Positions 39,861 through 53,113 of a stretch of 64,000 nt of DNA are shown here, piece after piece. The position numbers were made by a program, and so were the translations under genes. Every line of letters starts with the position of its first letter. Position 1 is the first letter of the stretch. The notes below the pieces were generated by a model. That model did not search any database. It saw nothing but the letters and a program-made list of their open reading frames with translations, and was not told the origin of the DNA. The stretch comes from Oscarella lobularis (taxonomy: Eukaryota > Porifera > Homoscleromorpha > Homosclerophorida > Oscarellidae): positions 62,001 to 126,000 of the forward strand of contig NC_089178.1 in NCBI RefSeq assembly GCF_947507565.1, written 5' to 3'.

Positions 39861-42800
39861 TCAATCAGATAACTCGCTGAGGGACGAATCTGAGTCGGAG
39901 TCTGTTCCTTCAGAAGGCCTGGCATCTCCCACATTGACGGAAACTCTAGCGAGCTGCATTGCCACGTCAACAGCAGAATCAAGATCCGAGTTCAAGCTCG
40001 AACGCGGCAACTCTACGCCGCCATACTGAGGATCCATCTCGGCGCTCGGACTATCGTCAAATTTCAAGAGCTGTGCCAATGTGTCATCGGTATTCAAAGC
40101 CGCGGCGGCGGCGGAAGCGTCAGGAGACGATTGGCTCCCCGGCGACGGAAATTGCGGACTGCCAAACGACGCCTGATTCAAGGCAGCCAAGAGATCAACG
40201 TTGAAGCCGTGCTCCGAGTCAAGAACTGACTGGTCCACGGGAGTGGAGTTAGGAACTAGTGGATCGAATTCAACTGCCGTCTTCGTAGCTGCAGTTCCCG
40301 TGCCAGCGGGCGTCGCCGGATCGCGAAAGAAAGGATTGAACAAGCCAAATTCTGGTTCTGCTCCTCCTGTTGCTGCTCCCCCAGATGATGATGATGATGA
40401 AGTAGGTGGCGACATTTGTATGAATGGTTGCTGGGGTGACGACGGCTGTGCCATTGCGTGAGGATTCATGATCATTCGACTCTGCGACGGTTGAACTGGC
40501 GGCGTGTCGCTCCCGCTCCACGAATTCCGCGCCGCTGACGCGTCAATTTGACCGTGTCTCGTCTCCGGCTGCCGTTCGAGATCCGGACGAGCGGCGGCTT
40601 TTCCCTTCCTTGATTTCGTTTTCTTAGAGTCACCCTTCTTGTTTCGGGACTGAGAAAGAGAAAGACGTCACGATCTACAGTACAGTACGCGTTTCCTATA
40701 CAATGAACCTGCTTTGGCTGTGGGTTTTCGGGTAAAGGCTGAGGTGGAGCAGGGTACGTTTGAGCACGCGGAGCAGAGGCGATCTGCCTGTTCTGAATGA
40801 AATCTTCAAACGCAATTTGCATAGCGCAAGAGATCGACTCACAAATCTGCGTCAAAGTAGAAGTAGAATAAAAGACGGTACCCCAATACCAACCTCTTTC
40901 GCCACTTTATCCGTTTCAAACACGTGACACGCGTGTTTAGCGCCAGCGGACGACTTAGTAATAAATCCAAGTAATCTTAATTAAATAGAATTTGCAAACA
41001 TATCGCGCGCACATACGTACATCTCTCTATATATACTACCTTGGATTCTCAATGTGTGCAGCACAGAACGAGATGTCTTTTAGTCGAAACTACAAAAAGG
41101 AAGTCCATTTATCTAACAAAATTTGCTTTTGGCTTACATTCGTTCGAACGTCGTGTGCCGACGGATCGATTAGTTTGACTCCAGTCGTACTAATAACCAT
41201 TTTCGACTCGACCATTTTGAAGACTCCGTGGACGGCTCGCGCGTGCAGAACGCGTCTCATCGTATCGTACACGACAGCAATTCCTAATGTCAGACGGCGA
41301 TGAAGAATTCTTCTATTGCTTAGTTCCGCCGCCGCCGCCCCCCCCCCCCCCCCCCCCCCCCCTCACCTTTGCTCTTTTGAACCTCGGTCGAGCCAAGAAA
41401 ACGCACGGTGAAAGCCTGAGAAAACTGAACTCCACTTTGGCCTTGAATAATGTTCATTCAAATGCTAGGCTATTCGCGTTAAGTGTAACATTACTGGTAG
41501 CTTGAATGCTTTCAGCTCGAAACGGATTCACTCTTCTAAAAAATTCAGTACATCACAAATGAATCAACTAAAGTCTCGCTTTGACTTACTCTGATTCGGA
41601 AGCCGTGGAGGTCGTTTTGGGGCTGTCCGTCTCAAAGGCAGCCTGTTTCATTTGCTCGTCAATCCAATTTCGCACTTTCAATCTTTCCTCCCTACAACGT
41701 TAGGATATAACGCTAAGCTATGTCGTTTAGCAACGCCTTCTACCTCACAGCTCCAACGGCACGTGAAACATCTGGCTGCCCTTGAGAGCCCAACATCTGG
41801 TCAACATACAGTATGAGTATTTAAATGTACGTGAATCCTATTCTCTATCAACATTACCTGCGCTGAAATATTCACGTCCTGACGATCTTTGGCAATATTA
41901 TGAATAGTAGCAATCCACTAAAACGCATGAAAATATTGAAGACGTCAAATAGTCTAGATCTACTAGACGAATTTACTTCTTCGCATGTTTTCTGATTTTC
42001 AGCTTGAAAGAAAACAGGCCTGTGCACACAAACAACCAAAGTATAACTGATCCGTTCGAGGAGGTGCGTCGCACTCACTTTGTTTGAGTTTTAGAAACCG
42101 CTTGAAACACGTATCTACGATCATCAGTGTCAACTAACGAAGCAACAGCCCCATCCAATTTCAAGACCATTTCCGGATCCTGTAGAATGTTCAACGCTTA
42201 ATCTTAATCAGCAATATATTATTCTAAACCTGTTGCCTTCTCTCGAGCATCAAGGCACCATCAGTGGTGAAAAAGTAAAATCGTTCCCATTTGCTTTGTT
42301 TTCTGGATGCAATTGTCAAAAATAGAAATACGTACGTAATAATTGGTGCTTGCCATACCCTTTCATAAACAAATGACCAGATTTTTTCTTAAGATTTAAG
42401 TTGGGTGGCTCAAACGTAGCAAAGGGGTCTAAAAAAAGAGTCAAAGATAACGAAAGAACTGACGTCACGTCACGCTTTTGAAATTTCACACCGCTCGGAT
42501 CCGGATCCGGATTATATTTCGAAGCATATTCTTTCTCGAGTTTCTCCTTCATTCCCCCAAGCCGCTTCATTTCCCCATTCAAAAAGCTTTGAACTCTAAG
42601 AGAAATGAAAAAAATTCGATATTATGGCTACTAAATGCTAAGTTTACTTGTTGCTTTCCACCGTCAATTGCGTCAAGAACTTTGCCACGTCATCAGTCAG
42701 TATTTCATGACCCATTTTGAAGTAAGAAAGCTAAGTACACGTATCATCCCAACAACTTAGTCAAACACAAAGCCGCCTACCTGAGAATGCATTAGAGCAA

Positions 42801-44015
42801 TGAAAGGGTTGAGCATGATCAGCTTTCTCTTGTATTGAAGCGCATTCAAAGTACTATAATATTGCAAAGCAATCTGAGAAGAAAAAAACGCGACGTGACG
42901 TGAATCTAAGTCAAAATCATTTAGAAATTCTAAAAACCTCGTGAAATTTCTTTCTCGCAATATAAAGATCTGCATTCGCCTCAAAGCGCATCTAGATATA
43001 AAAAGGGTAATTAATTAATTAATTAATTAAAATTCACGTCCACCTTTTCTGTTTCTTTTTTCTTTGAGACCCGGCTGTACTTGACCATAGCGGTCTCGTG
43101 CTCTAGACTGGCCGTCTCATATAAATCTTTCTGCGCGTCCAGTTCCGAGAGGTCGTCGGCAAGAAAATCGCTAACGGGCTTCAGAACGGCTTGATTCATC
43201 TGAGTGGCCAGCATATCCTGCCATCCTTTTAGCTAAGCAAGACTCGTCATCCTACTTATTTATTTAGTCGAAATTTTGCACTGACTAACCTCATTTACAT
43301 TATCTGCCAAGGTTGCCATGGCTTCTGCAACGCTGCCTTCCTTTTCCGCGAATTCCTATCAAAAAAAAAAGAGTCAACAATCATTGTATTGCGGGTTTTT
43401 GGTTATAGTGAAGGACGTGTACTACCTATTCTTACGGAACTATTTCCCGTACTAAAATCGTCACGACAATTTTAAAAATCGTCAAAACAATTTTTAAAAT
43501 TGTCAAGGATATTTTTAAAATTGTCAAGTCAATTTTAAAAATCGTCAAGGCAATTTTTTAAATAGTTAAAGCAATTTTAAAAATTGTCAAGACAATTTTC
43601 AAAACGTCAAGGGAACTTTAAAATCTTCAAGACAGTTTTAAAAATCTTCAAGACGATTTCCTTATTATTATTATACGGGGTGCTACTGACGTAAAGTAAG
43701 TACGCTACAAGGTAGTACACGTCCTTCACTATAACCGGGTTTTTTCTTTACTTGGTCTTTGTAATTCGATAGTTGCTGTGCGAGGCCTTCTGTTGCTTCG
43801 CAAATGCGCGTTTGCGCGTCCACAAGCACTTTTGCAACGTCCTGAATTCCGTAGAGGTAGTGCCGCAGGGCGTCCGCGTCGCGGTCGATGCTCGCGAGGC
43901 ATCGCCTCGTCTTGAAACGAAAATTACGCCGTGAAACGACAATTTTCCAACTCGGAATTACCTGAGGAGTGTCCTCTAGTGCGCCTGATAGATCTAAGCG
44001 CTTTCCCGTCGTCAT
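39861..44015 (-). CDS. APPL-type BAR-PH-PTB endosomal adaptor
   Basis: Rab5 effector of early signalling endosomes. Exon 1 encodes [18 protein letters not shown]; then the BAR domain ([20 protein letters not shown] ... [16 protein letters not shown]), the PH domain ([16 protein letters not shown] ... [13 protein letters not shown] ... [11 protein letters not shown] ... [11 protein letters not shown]) and the PTB domain ([12 protein letters not shown] ... [20 protein letters not shown] ... [12 protein letters not shown] ... [15 protein letters not shown]). This matches APPL1/2, which alone combine these modules. The C-terminal tail is Gln/Pro/Ser/Asp rich and ends [13 protein letters not shown]. 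Introns are short except one enlarged by a MITE (43401-43736). Start lies 46 bases from the divergent TatD gene. Confidence 0.92.
41338..41362 (-). repeat. 25-nt homopolymer right after an APPL 5' splice site
   Basis: Uninterrupted C25 on the + strand. On the gene's sense strand it is G25 beginning within the 5' splice site (AAAG|GTGAGGG...), then CGG repeats. Such G runs can enhance recognition of the splice site; length is probably unstable. Confidence 0.9.
43401..43736. mobile_element. MITE with 8-bp target duplication in an APPL intron
   Basis: 336-bp element whose ends GGTTATAGTGAAGGACGTGT (43401 on) and its reverse complement (to 43736) form ~27-bp terminal inverted repeats. GGGTTTTT flanks both sides (43393-43400 and 43737-43744). 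The interior (about 43460-43660) is a degenerate tandem array of a ~21-bp unit, caattttaaaaatcgtcaaga. No coding capacity. TIR plus 8-bp duplication is the pattern of hAT-like elements (also some P-like and Merlin elements). Confidence 0.88.
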
Positions 44016-44061
44016 TCGAGGCGATTTGGCGACGATTTACTCAACGGATTCCAATCCACGC
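44016..44061. promoter_or_regulatory. Very short bidirectional promoter, APPL / TatD-CCHC
   Basis: 46 bases between the chosen start codons. If the TatD gene instead starts at its upstream in-frame Met (43969), the two first coding exons overlap on opposite strands. Transcription starts must then lie inside the partner gene. Confidence 0.4.
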
Positions 44062-45120
44062 ATGCTTGAAGAGAATCATGTGCGCCCAACACGTCACCGC
44101 CCCAAATCCCGGATCGCTCACGAAATGAAATGCTTTGCGTGCGGCAAGGAGGGTCACATAAAGAGAAACTGCCCTCTTGCGTCGGAGAGCGGCTCTCGTC
44201 CTCGAAAATGCTTCCGATGCGGTAAAGAGGGCCACGTCCAGCGATTTTGCTCGGAACGACCGGACCGGAGCAGCCGCGAAGCTGCGACGCCTGCACCGAG
44301 CTCATCTGTCGGCTTTATCGACACGCACTGCCATCTCGAATATCTGTTCGAACGCGTCGGTCACCGAGGCTCCCTTTCCGATTTCGCCGCGTCGCCTAGC
44401 AACGCATTTCCGTCCAACTTCGACGGCTGCGTAACGATTTACTGCGACTCGGCGTCGTTTTCCTCCTTCGGCACGTGGGAAGACGTCGTGCGCGATCCGA
44501 AGGCGTGGGCCGCATTCGGTTTGCATCCTCACAACGCCAAATACTACGACGAACGTCTCGAGACGAAAATCGTCGACGCGTGCAAACATCCCAAGGCGGT
44601 CGCCTGGGGCGAAACGGGGCTCGACTACGCGAAGCACGGCGGCGTCGACGAACGGAAAATTCAGAGAGAAGTCTTCGGACGACAGTTGAAGTGTGCCGTC
44701 GCTTTGGGTAAACCGGTCGTCATTCATAGTCGCGATGCGGAGGAGGACGTCCTAAGAATAGTCGACGAAAGCCTGCCACGTGACTGGAAAATTCACCTGC
44801 ATTGTTATACGGGATCGCTGGGGGATGCCGAGAGGTTCTTTCGCACTTTTCCGAATCTCTATGTTGGGTTTACGGGCGTTGTCACGTACGATTCGGCGAA
44901 GGTGATTCGCGAGTGCGTCACCAGTGTACCGTTGGAGAGGATTCTACTGGAGACGGACACTCCATACATGGTCCCGACCTCCCTGAAGAGAAACAACAGA
45001 TTTAGTCATCCTGGAATGATACCTCACGTTGCCCAAAGCATCGCCCAACTCAAAGGACTGTCGCTTGATGAAATTCTAGCAGCGGCTAGGAAAAACACAA
45101 CTCGAATGTATGGAATATGA
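44062..45120 (+). CDS. TatD (TATDN2-like) nuclease with two CCHC zinc knuckles
   Basis: Intronless. Two zinc knuckles open the protein ([15 protein letters not shown] and [16 protein letters not shown]2CX4HX4C), followed by a complete TatD metal-dependent nuclease: [52 protein letters not shown]. All expected metal ligands (HxH, Glu, two His, Asp) are present. The TatD core resembles TATDN2 more than TATDN1/3 ([10 protein letters not shown] insertion, [18 protein letters not shown]). CCHC knuckles suggest single-stranded nucleic acid binding. Possible starts are 43969, 44062 and 44125; I take 44062. The lack of introns contrasts with its neighbours. Confidence 0.82.
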   Translation: MLEENHVRPTRHRPKSRIAHEMKCFACGKEGHIKRNCPLASESGSRPRKCFRCGKEGHVQRFCSERPDRSSREAATPAPSSSVGFIDTHCHLEYLFERVGHRGSLSDFAASPSNAFPSNFDGCVTIYCDSASFSSFGTWEDVVRDPKAWAAFGLHPHNAKYYDERLETKIVDACKHPKAVAWGETGLDYAKHGGVDERKIQREVFGRQLKCAVALGKPVVIHSRDAEEDVLRIVDESLPRDWKIHLHCYTGSLGDAERFFRTFPNLYVGFTGVVTYDSAKVIRECVTSVPLERILLETDTPYMVPTSLKRNNRFSHPGMIPHVAQSIAQLKGLSLDEILAAARKNTTRMYGI

Positions 45121-45296
45121 AGAACTGTGTTTGAACAGCCTTTTATTGTTTAGCTACTTTTTTTAAACTTTCTAAATCTTGGTCAAACCTTCAACTTGAA
45201 GGATTGCATTTTAAACGAGAGCAAATAACGCTATCATTAACTTTAGAGCCACTTGTGTAACGCAACGCAACGCAAGGGCTCTGAACTTTACAACGG

Positions 45297-48200
45297 TCAC
45301 TTAGGATTTGGATTGTGAACTCCAAGTTCATAGAAGACAGCGTCTTTTTCTGGGTCCGGCTTAGAGCTCAGCCGAAAATACTCCTCGCGGCTTAGTACCT
45401 TACAGAGACGAACAATCATTGAGACTTCGATATCATCCGTGTGGCTACCAGATAAATATACGCCAGCCTAAGAAAAAAAACAACAGAGAATAAAAGGGAT
45501 TTCATGCAAACGAATTTTTTCTTACCCTTTCCTCTTCCGACAGTGGTCCTTGTGTTTTCACCTGCTGTGGCCAATAGTACCACTGAACACGAGCCAACAT
45601 TTTCCCATCCCATGCCTCCCAAAATTTTAGGATGACGCCAATAGACGGGCGGCTGGGAGCTTTGAACAACGCGCAATCTCCAACCTTCAACACACAAAAT
45701 CAATATATATCAGAAACGGTAATAAGCATAGGCTTACTCGTATTATTCCCCCTTTCTTCTTATTGATTGCTTTAAAATAAGTTCTTCTGCCCCTCCCCTT
45801 CTTGTTATTCTGTTTTCCTTTACCGCACCATTCCCAGTCCTTGGTGCCATCAAAAGGACCGCCGTGGCCGCTATCGCCGCTGAGTGGCGGCGTTGGCAGG
45901 GTGACAAGCGTTGACCGCTGCGGAGGAACGTCCAGTTCGTAAACGACACTGTCACTGCTCTCTCTTCCTTGCGGAGAAGGAGAACTAATGTCGCTATACT
46001 GAGGACGGTGAGCTAGTTGGCTTTCCGGCGGACGAGGGACCGAAAGCGGAATGTCAAAACCAATGAAACAACTAGAACTCGAGTCTCGCGAGGCGGGCGA
46101 CAATTTGCCGTCGCCGGGAGCTGGAGCCAAGTCAGGGCGATCATTGGACCAGTCGGAGACGGGAGAGAAACGCGACGGGAGCGCGGGAGCCGACGCTTCC
46201 TCTGACTCGCTGTCGACGATTCGGCGGAGAAGAGGGAGGGGAATTCGGCCACGCTCTCCATCGTCAAATTCAACAAAACACTGGCCAGGAGGACCGGGCT
46301 CGTCTAAACGAAAAAAATATCTATAGGGGAGATCCTAAATAACTCATATATTATATTACCGTCTTCTACAACTCTGCCCTTGAAGTAGGACCTCTGATTG
46401 GCGCTCCAATGGCCGCAGACGCGAGTTCCGGGCGGTAAATCGACTTGTCGCGGTTTGACGTCAAGAATTCCTCGTTGAAGTATTTCCTCTTGAGTGAGCC
46501 ACTCCGGTCGCCGCCGACGATCACCGTCAACGACGACAGCGTATCTTTTAGAAAAGACACGGATAGCGATATAGAAACGTCAAAAAGAAAAACACTTGAC
46601 TGTCTTACAGATCCGGTGGTTTCGCTTCTGTTATCGAAGCGAAGGAATAGGTTCCCTCTTTGTCGATATCCCTCACTAAAAGCCTTTGATGCACTGTCAG
46701 AAGATTCGCTGTCAGACGCCATTGTTTGCTTTCTTCCTTGTCCTCGCGACGTGCACAGCTTCGTTTCTCGTCTTCCAAGCTTCGACTAGCTCGTTTCTTT
46801 CCGTTCACCTTTTTAATTTTCGTCGTCGTCGTCGTCGTCGTCTTGACGACGTCACTCTCCGCTGCGATTTCTTCAACTCCAATCAGAGACGCTGTAGCAG
46901 CGAGAGACGATGATTCCCCGGCGTCGTTGCTGACGTATCGACGCTCGCTTCGACGGCGATTCGTGACGGCATCCATGTCACTCGAATTCCCGTCTACGCC
47001 ATTCGAATTCGGTTTGGCCGGCAGTGAGGTAGACGAGCTCTCTTCAAAGTCTAGTATAGAGCAAACGATAATTGCTACTTTTTGTCTTTTGTATTTTCTA
47101 TTGCTTACCGTGTACTTTTCTTCTTCTTGGCATCTTCTTCTTTGCTGGTACTGAGTCTGATGCAGAGGCGGTTGCATGCTCCTTTTGTGGCGAAGACGGC
47201 GGCGGCGGCGGCGGCGGCGCGATCATTGTTTCGAGCATTTTCGCCAAATACTTGTTTCCTTTGCCTACACAACGAAATCCAACCAAACCAAACGGACGAC
47301 TTTAGTCCGCGTACCCGCTGACTCGGACAACGTCAGAGACGCCTTCTCTTCAACGTTCGTTTTCGACTTCTTCCTCTTTCCCACATCATTCTCACTTGAC
47401 CCAGTGACGTCATTATTCACTTTCGTGGTCGAAGGCGCCGGATCTGACTCTGGTGCCGGTGTCGGTGCCGGCGATGAAGGGTGAGGAGGAGGAGGTGGCT
47501 TTGGCTTCTTTTTCCATGTTCTTTTCTTCTCGTCTTCATACATGAAATCACTGTCATCGTCTGACATGCTGTAATCTAAAGTGTTGTCAGCTATAGAACA
47601 GGGGAAACGGTAGCGCTGAGATCTCTAAACACACCTTCGTCTGAATCTATCTTTTTATATTTCGCTTCGGGTTGCACGGCGATCGATTGCCGTTGTCGCC
47701 GCCGTCTTCCTTTTTTCTTTATTGGAGGTTGCTGAGCTTTGGCCGCTTCTTCGTCGGAGCTAACGTCTCCCTTTGCATCCTGATACATACACAAAGCATT
47801 TGAAAAACGTAAAATAGAGTGAGTATAATCTACATACAGCTATTTTTCCTGTCTGCCTAATCTTTCGCTGCTTTTTAATGACAGGCTGTGGCTGAACGGC
47901 CTAACACACACACAAAAAATATAAAAAAAATATAAGGTAGTAGAGCAATTAATTGAACTACTACTACCTCTTGAGGCAAAGCTGGCTCTGCCGCAGTTCG
48001 AACGTATTCCACGTCACTACAAAAAAAAGATCAATTGCTTCTTCAAAACTAGCACTGTAACACCCACCTATGACTCTCCGCTGAGCTCCCGGCTAACTCC
48101 GACTGATTCTTCACAGGCAAAGGTTTCCTCTTCCTTGGCCGACCCCGTTTCTTCATCAAAGGCTTCGCATTTTCTTCCTGTTCATCATTAGAGACTCCCT

Positions 48201-51200
48201 TTAGCCTAATTCCACACATAAAAAAGAATTCGCCAAAGAATTGCACCATTCTCACTTCTTAGCCCGTCTCCGCGCTTTTCTCTTCAGCCGATTCATCGCA
48301 GTAACGTGCGACTTATACTGCCGCTGCACCTCCGCCAAGAAGACTCTCATCTGAACTTCCATAGCACTCATTCCCTGATGCCCCCCGTTGCTTCCTCGTC
48401 CTTCACTTCCGGACGTCACGACAGTCGCCCAGGCCGGTCTGTGAGCACTTTTGTAGCTCCTATATCGACCTTGCGCAATTGCTCTTTCTACCGCTGACGC
48501 GGCAGCTCTTGGTTCAATTTCCGCGTTATCCTCCTCGCATTTCTTCATTAGCGAATGATAATTGAATCCGGTTCGCAGACATTCGACGCTCTGACGTTTT
48601 AGCTTGTGGAACGGGTCGGATAGAAATATTTCGTATTCTTGCTGACTGCCGCAACTCTCAGCGTCAAGATAATGATGTTTTCTGTTCTCATCATCATCGT
48701 CATCATCGTCTGAATAGCAGAGCACGTCCCAGTGAGGCGAACGCGACGGCGGTCCAGAAGGCGAGAGCGCAGCTGCCGTTTCCGAATCAGAATCGATCGT
48801 TTCCGCGTCCGAGCGTTTGCTTTTTCCAGCTGCTTCAGTCGAAACTCTCTTGGACGCGACTCTCGCTTGGGACGCATTGAGTAGGAACACCGGTCTCGTT
48901 TCGTCGCGTTGGACAAAGGGAAGTGCGGGCGCGGGCGGTGACGTCAAATATTGCGATCTAGGAATTTGGTGAATGAAATTGGGACGAGGAGGTGGCTCCG
49001 TCTTGAGTCTTTGCACTAATTCTGGCGCCTCTTTCAGTAGTTCCCGCTCCAATGTCCGCTTCTCTTCCTGCAACATCAGAAGGGAAGTGTTAAAGGTTTT
49101 GCTCTTTTCGCTGTCCTTGGAAATCTTCTTCTCCGCTGATTCCTCTATCCGCTCTTCTCTGTCTTCGTCCTTTCGAATTTTCTGCTTTTCTTCAGCGGCG
49201 AGAGAAGAGGGTGTCACGTCTGGCTTCAATTCTTTGGGAGGTGAAGAGAGCTCGTCGTTTCCATTGTAAAGCCGCGGTTGGTACATATGACTTTGTCTCT
49301 GATGCTGCTCGAACCATTCACTCATACCGGGCACAGGTGGCAACATAGGAGGATATCCATTGAGGTGGTAAAAAGAACGCGAGTACTGAAACCCGGGATG
49401 ATGCGAAGGCAACGTCCAACCGGCGCCAGAAAAGAGAGGAGGAGGGAGGAGAGGATGGGACGGTTGTGGAGGAAGAGGAGGCGTGAGATCTCTAGCTAGG
49501 GGAGGCGGAGGCGTCGGTTTCTTACGTAAGGAATCAGAACATCTCAACTTTTCCGGCGATTTTCTGTGAACGTGTAGATTTTCAAAGTCTGACGTCAGCT
49601 GCGATGCAACGGGATCGGACGTTTTCTTGAGCCCGCCGCCGCCGCCGCCGCTGCCATAGCTCACCACCGGATCTTTTTTCTGTTTGATAGGCGACGACGC
49701 CACGGCAGTCGTCATAGAAATAGACGACAAACTTCCGGAACTCGGTTCAGTGAGCCGATAGCCGACGTCTCGTTTTACCCTCTTCTCCTCTTTCGGTTTT
49801 TCTTTTTCGTCCACCGTCGGAACGAGCGGACTCGGTTTCGCCATCGCGGACGACGGCGGCTTCATCCGACTACTCGGACTTCCCGCCACCGCCGCCAATC
49901 CGCTCACAATGCTTCCGGAACTTTGTCCCACCTGCGACGGTCCGGGTAGCGGCGGCGGAGGCATTACGGGAGTCACGGGACTGGCGAGAGCTTTTAGATT
50001 CTCGTCCTGATCGAATTGACGCGCGCGCTCTTGGATTTCCTCCGGAGTCTGTTGCTCCAACATTTCTGCACCAGGCAACGTTCGAATGTCCTCGCTCACA
50101 AACAGGGACGTGGGACGTCGCGGAGGCGGAGGCTGAGACTGAGACGGCGACTGCTGAGGCGAAGAATCCACTTCAAATGCCGGTTTTCTCATGCGAGGTG
50201 GCGACTCCGTAAAAACCAACGGGCGAAGCTCGTCGTGAAGAATCGTCAATGACGTCACTAAAGGAGGGGGTTGTCCGGTTCCCTTACTCTTTTTAGTGTC
50301 TTTTTCGTTTCCTTTTCCTTTTCCCAACGACGGTCCTTCGACGGCACAAACGGTCGCCGTGACAACGCCCAACGGACTGTGCTCCAATCCGCCGCTGCTT
50401 CCGCCGTTTTTCTCCTTATCCAACTTCCTCGATTTTTTCAATTTCAGCGTGGAAGATTTGCCAGCATCCGAATCCAATTTAAGTTTTCCCGGTTGCTTTC
50501 CCGTTGCCGGCGATTTGGCATTATGAAGTTTGAAATGGTTGAGTCCGGGTGGAAGTGCCGCTTTGCCAGAAGCTTCAGTCATTTCGCCGCCCTTGAGAGT
50601 GCCAGTGCCATCTAATTGATTACTATGATGTTCAACACTTCTTTTGTTGACTCTATCCTTGTCTTCTCCCTGTCTTAACGGCTGTTTCGGAATCTCGCCG
50701 GCGCTGGTAACGAAAGGGCTAGGATTGAAGTGAGTATGTTGTGGCAGCGGAGGCGGGTACATTCCAGTGAGATCGATTCCTGAAGGATGGGGCGGAGGCG
50801 GGAGCGATAGGCCAAAGCCAGGCAGTGGCGGCGGCGGAGGAGGCGGTATGTGATGATGGTGGTAATAGGGATGCGCCCCCGGATGCATGGTGGGAAAAAG
50901 TCGAAACGCAGGATTCGAAGTATAAGCGGACTCCTTACCATCGGTGGTATCGAGTTTTTTCGTCGACTTGTCGACTTTCGGTTTCGACGAGGACGAGGAC
51001 GCCGCCGCCGCCGCCGCCACCGCCGCCGCCGCGATCGTCGAAGCAGCGGGGGTCGCCTTCGATTTTCGAGGCGCCCCTCCATTCGTGGGCGGATTCTTCG
51101 ATTCTTTCGCACTATCGGTCTTTTTTCGTTTCGCGTCGGGATCGCTCGATCGTCGTCCCGTTCGATGAGATTTGTTGCGATTGTGCGCGTGATCGAGAAT

Positions 51201-53113
51201 CTCGTCGATCTGATGAAGTCCTCCCTGTTCGCGCGCCGCCTTTTCGACGGAGAGACGCCACTCTTCGACGTTGCGCATTTTATCGCTCTCGGTCGGCTCC
51301 TTGTTCTTGAGATTGTGCTGGGCGAGCGTCATGGGCTTGAGCGATTCCTCCTTGTGAGAGTGAGACAGCGATTCGTCGACGACCCCGCCCCCCGCGACGT
51401 TGTGACGCGCAGGCGCCGTTGTTGCTGTCGCTGCCGCCGCCACGGGGAGCGGCGCGGGCGACTGCTGCGAGGCTTGGCGACTCTCGTTCACTCCCACACG
51501 TTCGTATCCGTGAGGAGAAAAAGCCGGATTGGGAGCGAGTGTCTGCATCTCGGCGGCGTTCGTCGTCGATCCAGGATGTAGGGGAGCTCGAAATCCGATG
51601 TAGGGAACGGGACCGCGAAGGCCATACAAAGCTGCTGGGTGTAACGGTGGATTAGCGGCACCGCGAATGCCTAGCAATGCAAACGAACGTCACATTTGTA
51701 CGGTTTCGAGCGAGAGAGACTTCTTTCGAGCTTAGCGCGAGAAAGGGAGACGCGCGTAATTGATTTCGCGCGAAAGAAAGCGGCTAGTCAGGTGCACTTA
51801 CTGTCAGCCGTCCACGATTCCGCGGCGTTCATCAGACGCGTCAAGGTGGCGGGGTGATGCATAAAAGGCGTTCCTGCGGAACCAAGAAAAAGATAATAAT
51901 GAAAGGAGAAGAGGTCACCGCGTCGAGAGCGTGGACCGTCCGTAGGCCATCGTTTGCAAAACCGTCGTCAATCACGTAACCCCACCCCCAAACCGGATTC
52001 TCTGCCCGTAGGTGCAGTCTGTCAATCGGACTCGCCAGTTCCATTACGTAGTGCCCACGCCCAATCGACCATATATGGTAAACGGTTGGCGCCGTGCAGG
52101 GGAACGCGATTACGAATCGCGCGTACGGGGAGGCGTGACCCGGCGTGTACACCATCCTTCTCGCGGAAGAAATAGCATGCCAGAGGATCGTCCGTTTCCC
52201 AGGGCTCCTAAACGAATTAGGACCCGGGCAAAAGGGGCGAACGAGAACACGCGAATGGGCCCCTCATCCAAACCGCAAACGCAATGATCCCTCGTACACG
52301 GTCGCATTCGAAACAAAACACTTTTAGGCCCTCTAGAACACGCACTCGGGGCCTACAGAATCGCATGACTCATAGACTAACGAACGCACACCCATGGCCT
52401 CTCCTCCACCACTCGGAGGCATCACGCGACCCTCCCCGAGTGCATGAATGCGAACGGTCGGGGCGGTGATACCAAACAAGTCGATGAATGCATGATGTGA
52501 TGTGCGCGTCTTCTCCGATGTCTCTCGCAACCGTCCCGTTCGATCTCCTAAAAGCGCGCGCGCCCGCCGAAAAAAACGCTCTACGCACTTGTTTTCCGAA
52601 ACGAGTCGCGACGGCTCGAGAAGACACGTCGAGGGCGTCATGCGTTCCTTACACTTTCCTGTTGCTCGCGGCCAATTTTTTCGCATGCGCCACCGTATCC
52701 CGCCCGGGGGCCCGATCGCTGTTTTCGCGACTAAAGAAAATCTCCCGCGACAGCGGAACGAATTTCGATCGATCGACCGATCGCGTCAGGGTAACCCTTC
52801 CCCCAATGTTCGGCTTCGGAGAAGAGAAAAGCCACGCGAGATACGTTTCCTCACAAAAGGAACGTTCGCTTCGTTCCCCCCATCGGAATTGTCGTCACAG
52901 TCCAAACAAAAGCATCGCGGCGGCGGGGTCAATGTCCCGCCGCCGCTGTCCGTCAACGCGAATCCATTTTCGTTCTCGCGCGCGAGGCTCCCTCCCTCCC
53001 TCCCCCTAGCGAGAGCACTCACCCTGCAGGTGCGGATAGGTGACCGCATCGAACGTTCCGTCGAATTTCGCCGCCGGACTGCCTTTGAGCGCGTGAAGAC
53101 TGAAGTCGGACAT
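45297..53113 (-). CDS. BAHCC1/TNRC18-like chromatin protein
   Basis: First exon MSDFSLHALKGSPAAKFDGT (53024-53113), a 1.1-kb intron, a small exon GTPFMHHPATLTRLM (about 51803-51875), then one very long exon (48255-51670) rich in Pro, Ser, Lys and His. C-terminal exons add an AT-hook (KKRGRPRKRK), acidic and Lys-rich linkers, a Tudor-like module (LPPGTRVCGHWSANQRSYFK ... CFVEFDDGERGRIPL) and a BAH domain (IIRVGDCALFKAPSRPSIGV, ARVQWYYWPQQVKT, SGSHTDDIEVSMIVRLCKV) ending GVHNPNPK. Tudor followed by a C-terminal BAH is the TNRC18/BAHCC1 layout; these BAH domains read H3K27me3 and recruit repressors. AT-hook plus low-complexity length fits too. Confidence 0.82.

Noticed and set aside
50825-51581. 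Long plus-strand frames opposite the BAHCC1/TNRC18-like exon
   Set aside because: Arg-rich antisense shadow of a low-complexity coding exon.
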